Of a stretch of DNA of 64,000 nucleotides, positions 58,101 through 64,000 are shown in pieces. Source of the stretch: Guillardia theta CCMP2712 (taxonomy: Eukaryota; Cryptophyceae; Pyrenomonadales; Geminigeraceae). Location of the stretch: contig NW_005434637.1 in the NCBI RefSeq assembly GCF_000315625.1, forward strand, positions 319,985-383,984. The letters run 5' to 3'. The position numbers and the translations under genes are program-made. The notes beneath the pieces are model-generated. The model saw only the letters and a program-made list of their open reading frames with translations, was not told where the DNA came from and made no database searches. How positions within the stretch are numbered: the first letter of the stretch is position 1; every line of letters begins with the position of its first letter.

Positions 58101-59485
58101 CGCTCACAGTAGTTGCCCCTTAGCTTCTACCTAGTCTTCCACGCCCTTGCAGCGGCAAAGAATGCTGAGCCCCCGGGCAAGTGATATGCGCGCCCTTGCT
58201 TTCCCTCTTCCCCCAGTCTCCCTTCCTCTGACTCCCCCTGTTGGACTCTTGCTAGTCAATACTGAGACCCGGCCCTCCCCCAGGCGCCGTTGATCGAGAG
58301 TCTCTACCTCTGCTAGCCCTGATGTCGTTGGAGAGCAGGCTCTCACTCTCTCCTCGCTCCTCAGCCACTTCAGGCTGCTCTGTGCCCTCGGGACTGACTA
58401 GCTCGCTGCATGAAGTTGGTTGCCCATCTGACCGGGGGATTTTCAGTAAAACTGTCATTGTGTCAAAACCACTCTACACGCTACCCCACCCCCATTGCTC
58501 CCAGGTCAATCAACGAGAAAGGACCCCCTGTTTTCACTACCCCCACCCTCCGAGACCTTTTAATCCCCCAAGTTTTAATATCCCCCGGCATGAATGAACC
58601 CTTCGATTTTCTATCGGGGCTAGGAGAATGAGGGCGATGAACTTCACTGACTCGGAGTCCGAACCGTAACGGCGTACGGTCACCAAGCACGGCGCCGGTC
58701 CGAGCCCGGCTCGCCGCCTGGGACCGTGCCAGTCGGACAGGGCCGCGGGCCCCGCGGGCTCGGCTCGGACTGGCACCGTCGGCCCACACTTCAAGCCTGT
58801 GACTCTCATCGGATCACCACTCACTGAGTCAGCGTGGCACTGGCCAGTGCGGCCGTACCGTGACGGTGGCACTAATGATGGTGCGGAGGAACCAGCAGTC
58901 AGTGGTCCTGCGCGCCGTAGCCTAAGTGATGATCTACTGTCCTGATTGTCCACGTACTGATTTTTAACTTAACTTTGAGTAAAAGACTCAAAGTACTCAC
59001 TGAGTCAGCACTGGGCCGCCCGGCCGGCCCCCGGGCGGCCCGTTCAACGGTTTGACTCCGAGTCCGGTCCTCTAGGAAGTACTAGTAAGGGATAAGACCG
59101 GAGGTCATATCGGGGACCAAAGGGGGCGTAGATAGTGACCTAGGCAATCCTAAGGGGCAGGTGCTTGTAGCGATGCAGTAGTCATCATATGAACCAGGGT
59201 CCTAGGAAGAAAGGTTCTAGAATTGTCAGCTGGTACTGAGTTTTCTACAAGCAGGTTGTAAGGGGACATGATGCTCGTACTAGATTGTAGAAAATCAAAA
59301 ACTGTATTAAGTAATTTATTGAAGAGAATATTGCCTCGAAGTAATCAAACAACAATTTAATTGTAACTTCCAGTATAAAATTCTCGGAATCATGGTACAG
59401 ATATAAACTGTATACTTTCATACTAAGTTGTACCAGTGACAAATTTTAAAAAGGCGTCGGCTCAAGGACTCCAGTGGCCGCGGTA
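58101..59485. other. Gene-free interval with C-rich tract and GC island
   Basis: No coding exon is supported. 58478-58580 is CACCC/CCCCCA-rich. 58640-59080 is a GC island. 59090-59400 is AT-rich single-copy-looking sequence before the translocator gene. Confidence 0.5.
58640..59080. repeat. GC-rich island (copy 3) with inverted repeats
   Basis: Two hairpin-forming structures. GTGCCAGTC at 58726-58734 pairs with GACTGGCAC at 58768-58776, with GGCCGCGGGCC palindromic sequence between. An 11-bp perfect arm at 59013-59023 pairs with 59031-59041 around a 7-bp spacer. CACTGAGTCAG occurs at about 58830 and 59000. No open reading frame of interest. Confidence 0.7.
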
Positions 59486-60867
59486 ATGGCGAACACAACG
59501 AAGCTCGTGCTGCTCGTGGCAGGGTGGTACATTGGTAACACCCTCTACAACATCTACAACAAGAAGGCTTGCAACAACATCCATGCTCACTGGTCTGTTG
59601 CCTTCGCACAGCTTGTGGTGAGTAAACAGCCCCGGTGTTCTGATTTCCTAAGCATCATATCTACCCATGCTTGCGTATTGAAAGTCGTGGATGACTGTCA
59701 TGTTGTGACCCGATGTTTGGGATCTGGGTTGCACATATACGATAACTTTGCTTGTGATTTGGGGGATGAGGGTGGTGACACGTTTCATGTTTCACCACAT
59801 ATGGGTCGTCTTGTCGTGGTTCGAGTCATGCATGTTGACGGGATCTGGTGCAGGTGGGTGTGATCTGGTGTGCTATGTTGTGGATTCCAGGAATCAGAAA
59901 GGCTCCCAACCTGACTGCGGGTGACTGGTTGTCTCTCGCTCCTATTGGACTCTTTGCCGCCGCTGCACATGGCGGATCCGTTCTTGCTATGGGTGCTGGC
60001 GCCGTCAGCTTTGCCCAGATTGTCAAGGCCTGCGAGCCTGTTTTTGCTGCCTTGATTGGCATTGTTGTTCCTCCCATTGAGACCAAGCCCGCCTTGGCTT
60101 ACATGATGCTCCTCGTCATCGTCGGCGGTGTCGGACTTGCCTGCGTGAAGGAAGGAAAGGGTGTGGAGATCAACGTGTTTGCCTTCGGTTGGGCTTCCTT
60201 CGCCAACTTGGCTGCTGCCTTGAAGGGCAAGCTCGGAAAGGATCAGACGCACAAGCTCAAGGCCGACAAGTCCAAGAACATGGATGCTGCCAACACCTAC
60301 GCTGTCATGAACATCCTCTCGGCGCTCTGGACCTTCATTGCCGTTGCTTCCACGGAGCTCTCCACCATCCAGGACACCTGGAACCACGCTGTGGCTGACG
60401 GTGCTGCTGCATGCAAGAAGGACATGAATGGCAAGGGATGCTTTGGAGGTGAGTGATGCAGCAGATCGTTTGTAACGAACAAGCATGTCGATCTGATGAC
60501 ATTTCTCAGCTTCGGACATCATCCTCAACATCACCCTCTCCGGCGTCTTCTTCTATCTCTACAACGAGCTTGCCTTTGCTTTCACTGCTGAGGTACCATC
60601 AACGAGGATCTAGAGGTTGGATCTAACCGGTCCATCAGGTTGGAGCCGTCACCAGCTCGGTGTTGAACACTCTCAAGCGTGTCATCATCATCGTTGTCAC
60701 TGCTATCATCTTTGGAGAGGTTGGACTCATGTTTTATCAGAGTTTCCTAGTGTTTACTTTCAATGCAGGCTATGGACCGCAACGCCATGATCGGATCTGC
60801 CGTTGCCATTGCTGGCACCATGTTCTACTCCCTTGCGGAGTCCGCAGGAAAGCAGAAGAAGCATTAA
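59486..60867 (+). CDS. Triose-phosphate/plastid phosphate translocator family protein
   Basis: Five exons with GT-AG junctions: 59486-59617, 59855-60448, 60510-60592, 60639-60719 and 60769-60867. The protein, about 328 aa, begins MANTTKLVLLVAGWYIGNTL with YNIYNKK, the first helix of the drug/metabolite transporter TPT family. It continues with AVSFAQIVKACEPVFAALIG, the conserved helix with Lys, Glu and Pro seen in triose-phosphate translocators. FFYLYNELAFAF, VGAVTSSVLNTLKRVIIIVV (conserved LNTLKR) and VAIAGTMFYSLAES follow, and it ends GKQKKH. TPT-type antiporters exchange phosphorylated C3 or C5/C6 compounds for phosphate. There is no N-terminal extension, unlike the inner-envelope form with a transit peptide, so it may sit in an outer plastid or endomembrane. 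Confidence 0.85.
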
Positions 60868-61224
60868 ACTACTTTTCTCTTGAATACATTTAAATCAAGG
60901 TGATTGCATGTCTCTGCTTCTCGCAAGGGACAACTTCTCACTTGGTTCACGGGTGGTTTCTGACTTGCAATTATCCTATCACTGCGGTTGCAACCAGAAG
61001 GATTCTGCATTATCTGAATCAAGGAACTCCATCTTGCGACGATTCTATCATGCTCGAACGGCCAAGTTGTGTTGCAAGAGCATCAGTGAAAAAGGGGCCG
61101 GAGCGGAAGAGAGTTGCAGGGGAAGCTTGCTGAAACAACTCAAGGGGTACTCGTGTTGGCCTCTGCGAATTCTTCAGAAACGCTCTCTTCCATCTGCGAA
61201 CATCATTCAGCCCTCAGTCACGAT
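60868..61224. other. Intergenic, no gene recognised
   Basis: About 360 bp between converging genes. Short open frames have no support. Confidence 0.4.
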
Positions 61225-61603
61225 CTAAGCTGAGGGGGAGCAGACCTCAGGATCTTCCTCGACTTGCTCGATTAGAACATTACCCATGGGTTGCCCTTTC
61301 GAGTTCACTTGCTTCAAGGCGGAGATCTTCTTGTCCCAGTTGTTCTCTTCCAATGCCAGAATGGTTTCCTAGGAGGGAGTGTGAGTGATTCACCACATGA
61401 CTATCCCTTCATCATGCATTCTTGTGCCTCACCTCGTCCTCCTCTGGTCGGTAAGACCAAGGGTCGTCATGTACCCTTGGGAGAAGGGATGGGATCCAAA
61501 AACTCGGACCCAGGGTTGTCCCCATCGGAGATGGCCCTGGAACAAGCGACGTATGAGTGGAACAAACTCTCTCAATCCATAACAAGATAATGGGAAACAT
61601 CAT
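61225..61603 (-). CDS. Small unknown protein, two exons
   Basis: The ATG at 61603 (MMFPIILLWIERVCSTHTSL) runs to a GTGAGG donor after WSYRPEEDE. It resumes after a CTCCTAG acceptor with ETILALEENNWDKKISALKQ, then VNSKGQPMGNVLIEQVEEDP, ending EVCSPSA and TAG at 61225. The second exon is clearly protein-like. The first is shorter and its start is tentative; an upstream exon cannot be excluded. About 100 residues. No family is recognised. Confidence 0.45.
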
Positions 61604-62639
61604 AAGACTTCCTTTGCTCTGGATTTCTGACCTGTCACACCGTCCTCCTGCACTGCCACATCCTACCTGGCTTTCCCACCTTGGATCCTTGTCCTCTCCG
61701 TGTCCATCCTCAGCAGAAAGCTTCTACTTGTCTCTTTCATCACTCTCATCCTCATCCTCATCCTCCTCTAATCGCTCTCCCTCCCCCCCCCCCCCCCGCT
61801 CCTCACTTCATCGTTTCTCCACTCTCACCAAAGCTCATTGCGCCAAAGTGACAACCCACCCTACCCTCTCACTTTCAAGGACACCCCACAAATGCCCAAC
61901 AAATTACCCACCATGGCATCCCTTTATGTACCCTACCCTCGATTTTCAACCGTCACTTTTCAAAACTTCACCCAGACAAGTTAGCGATCGCCGGACGTCC
62001 CGGCCGGACTCGACCGGCGGGCCGCTCAGCGGCTCGGCTCCCGGCGGCGAACGCACGGGACCGGCGTCGGACGTTGAACTACCGTACTGAGGCGGCCTGA
62101 CCAAGTTGTCACTCAGCAGTGAACATAACTGCCAAAGTTTACCCGATCACTGGACCCCTCCGGCCCGGTCCGATCACCGTCACGCCGTCATGCCCGGCAC
62201 GGTGACGGTGTGACCGTACGGTGCAGTGCCCGGCCGCGGCCGGCAGTGTGATCGGACGGCCCACTGCCAACTTGCCGCAGTGCAAGTTGCGGCCTGGCAC
62301 TACCGTCGGGTACCGTACGGTCGGGCGCCGGACTCCGACTCGCCGAGCCTCCGGGTCAGACGTCCGATCCGATCATCGGCCGATCGGATTGCCAAGTTGT
62401 GACTTTGTCAGCGGTGTACCGCACCGAGGCAGCCTCACCGTTGTATATGTTGAGTAAAATTCTTGCTCTAAGGGACCGTTGCTCCATACACGCCTTTACG
62501 AAAAATCCGAGAGAGCGTGTGAGAGGAGGACGAGTGGAGGGAGAGCGATAGCGGTACAGGCAACGTCCCCAGAATCGAGAGCTAGAGAACCTCATCTGCA
62601 CCTTCATCGCATCTCCGGACAGACAACTTGCCTCCTATC
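61604..62639. other. Interval with (TCC), C-rich tract and GC island upstream of the helicase gene
   Basis: 61735-61800 is TCATCC/CCCCCCC-rich. 61845-61965 is a CACCC-type tract. 61980-62420 is GC island copy 4. 62430-62639 is ordinary sequence, the likely promoter of the helicase. Confidence 0.5.
61980..62420. repeat. GC-rich island (copy 4)
   Basis: Contains a perfect 14-bp palindrome, CCGGCCGCGGCCGG at 62230-62243, and several CGTACGGT/ACCGTACG half-sites. GTGACGGTGTGACCG and CACTCAGCAGTG elements occur too. The C-rich tract lies immediately upstream, as for copy 3. Confidence 0.65.
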
Positions 62640-64000
62640 ATGTCATACTCAGACGAGGAGGAAGCGGATTGTGTGGAGGTCGAGTGCGATATCAAGATGG
62701 AACAGACCGCGTCGAGAGCAGGAGCTGCATCAAAGGTTCGACGGAACACAAGGATGACCTTCATTCCAGAAGGTAGCGTCTCAGTGTTGAGGTAAACCGA
62801 CAGGTCATGCCTGACAACGTTTGCAGAAAAGTGCATCTTTTTCGATCTCGTCCCGAACCAGATCAGGTTGCCGCTAGCAAGCAAGGCAACGAGTGTTGTC
62901 ATTCACAGCAACTTTCTTTCTGAGGGCAAGATGTGCTTCCGAGATGTCAACAGAAACCTCTCTGTGAGTTGCCTGTTGCCTGCTGTCTTCTCCTCGGCTG
63001 TATGTGTGACAACCTCGCGCAGCTCTTCGTTAGCAACGCGGACCCCCAACAGCTCAAGTACCTGAAGCGAATGATACAGAGCGCCCTGAGCGGGCAAGCG
63101 CTCCCTCTAAGGCAGCAGATAAGTCCTCTACAAGACAGGAAGCGGCCATGCACGGCAGAGGAGGCGGCAAACAAGAGGGCAAGAGGAGCTCAGTCGGCCT
63201 CGGCGAGCTTGACTGAGGCACAACGGGCCGTCGTAGAGTCTGCCCTGCGAGGAGACAGCATCTTCGTGACTGGGGGAGCAGGAACAGGGAAATCCATGGT
63301 TGATGTCCATGGTGGGGAAGAGCTGACTTGCTGACGTCTTGATTCAGGTGCTGAGAGAGATTATCAAGCAGCTTCCTCCCGATACAACTTTCGTGACGGC
63401 GCCGACGGGAGTCGCAGCGTGTAATGTCAACGGGATGACCATCCATGAGTTCGCGGGGATCGGCAAAGGTAAAGAAGATGAAACATCGTGCAGAGTATGA
63501 CTCTCCTCTCTTCTCCTCCCTCCCTCCCTGCCTCCCTCTTTCCCCCTCGCTCTCTTCAGCTTTCTCGGACAGCAGTGTCAGTCTGGATCAGATCGTCGGG
63601 AAGCTCAGGAATGCAGTGGTTGGGAGACGCTGGAACCGGGCGCGGACGTTGATAATCGATGAGATCTCAATGCTGTCGGGAGATTCTTTCGACATTCTCA
63701 ATCAAGCGGCTCAGTTGTTTCGGAATGGTGAGAGATGACGTTTTGATGACGACGCGCACATGTTGACACGTTCACAGACTCGCGAGTGTTTGGAGGGCTG
63801 CAGATCATCGCATGCGGAGATTTCTTCCAGCTGCCTCCCGTGAGGTGAGGGAAGATGGGGAGGGGTCGAGGCCTGACCTCAGCACGCTGCGCAGCAAGAG
63901 CGGGAGGGATGAGAAGCTTTGCTTCGAGGCGTCCTGCTGGAAGAAGGCGATACGGAGATCGGTCAGTGCTGGCGTGTGGAGGCGTATGATTGAGGGCTGT
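62640..64000 (+). CDS. PIF1: PIF1-like DNA helicase (runs off right edge)
   Basis: ATG 62640 ([20 protein letters not shown]). Short GT-AG exons give an N-terminal region ([55 protein letters not shown]) and then a basic linker. Then come the helicase motifs: [11 protein letters not shown] with the Walker A GGAGTGKS (motif I, about 63268), [20 protein letters not shown] (motif Ia), the Walker [10 protein letters not shown] (about 63650) and [11 protein letters not shown] (motif III, about 63810-63845). A further exon reads [17 protein letters not shown] at about 63897. This is the order of the RecD-like SF1B PIF1 family, nuclear or mitochondrial 5'-3' helicases. The C-terminal helicase half is beyond the window. 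Confidence 0.9.

Noticed and set aside
58537-58953. Minus frames over the GC island as a protein
   Set aside because: Compositional artefact of high GC; the region is better explained as palindromic non-coding repeat.

Overview
The window is nuclear DNA from a unicellular eukaryote, most likely an alga with a secondary plastid. A cryptophyte such as Guillardia is my best guess, but I recognised no species-specific marker. The evidence is: protein-coding segments broken by short GT-AG introns (a few GC-AG); domain architectures known only from eukaryotes (BTB-BACK-WD40, SPRY, PDZ, kelch, a 6-TM voltage-gated channel, a PIF1 helicase); a plant-type topoisomerase VI accessory protein (RHL1); a plastid-type phosphate translocator; and a protein whose N-terminus looks like a signal peptide plus transit peptide. 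I saw no bacterial operons, CRISPR arrays, rRNA or tRNA genes. All exon boundaries were inferred by eye from splice motifs and frame continuity, so treat them as approximate.

Layout. 1-4094 (-): secreted F5/8C-EGF-fucosyltransferase-like protein, C-terminus off the left edge. 4745-8920 (+): KLHDC4-type kelch protein fused to a phytanoyl-CoA dioxygenase-like domain. About 9.0-9.2 kb (-): relic of a Ty3/gypsy retrotransposon. 9865-15357 (+): coiled-coil EF-hand protein. 15448-17403 (-): single-exon armadillo protein. 17787-18248 (+): small glyoxalase-fold protein with a C-terminal membrane anchor. 18961-19797 (+): unknown. 19816-21760 (-): RHL1. 22386-23373 (+): mitochondrial ribosomal protein L53. 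23.5-25.5 kb (-): NmrA/SDR-like protein, probably plastid. 26.7-28.2 kb (+): SPRY protein. 28.2-31.2 kb is gene-poor and repeat-rich. 31230-31586 (+): small unknown. 32244-33468 (+): centrin/calmodulin-like. 34.1-34.9 kb (-): unknown. 35887-38072 (+): BTB-BACK-WD40. 38227-39167 (-), 39.24-40.22 kb (-) and 40.68-41.5 kb (-): coiled-coil, membrane collagen-like and unknown proteins. 41.57-42.16 and 42.23-45.93 kb (+): two unknowns. 45966-46446 (-): PDZ protein. 46725-50170 (-): large membrane-anchored unknown. 50923-54139 (+): type II-like membrane protein with internal repeats. 54353-58100 (-): PH domain plus voltage-gated channel plus EF-hand. 59486-60867 (+): triose-phosphate translocator family. 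61225-61603 (-): small unknown. 62640 to the right edge (+): PIF1 helicase, incomplete.

Genes are densely packed, with several convergent pairs only tens of bases apart. They share no obvious pathway. What unites the window is its non-coding texture. Introns are filled with polypyrimidine microsatellites that almost always lie on the sense strand of the host gene. Intergenic gaps carry GC-rich, palindrome-bearing islands next to C-rich (CACCC/TACCCC) tracts, and a short dispersed repeat centred on GTACCGGT.
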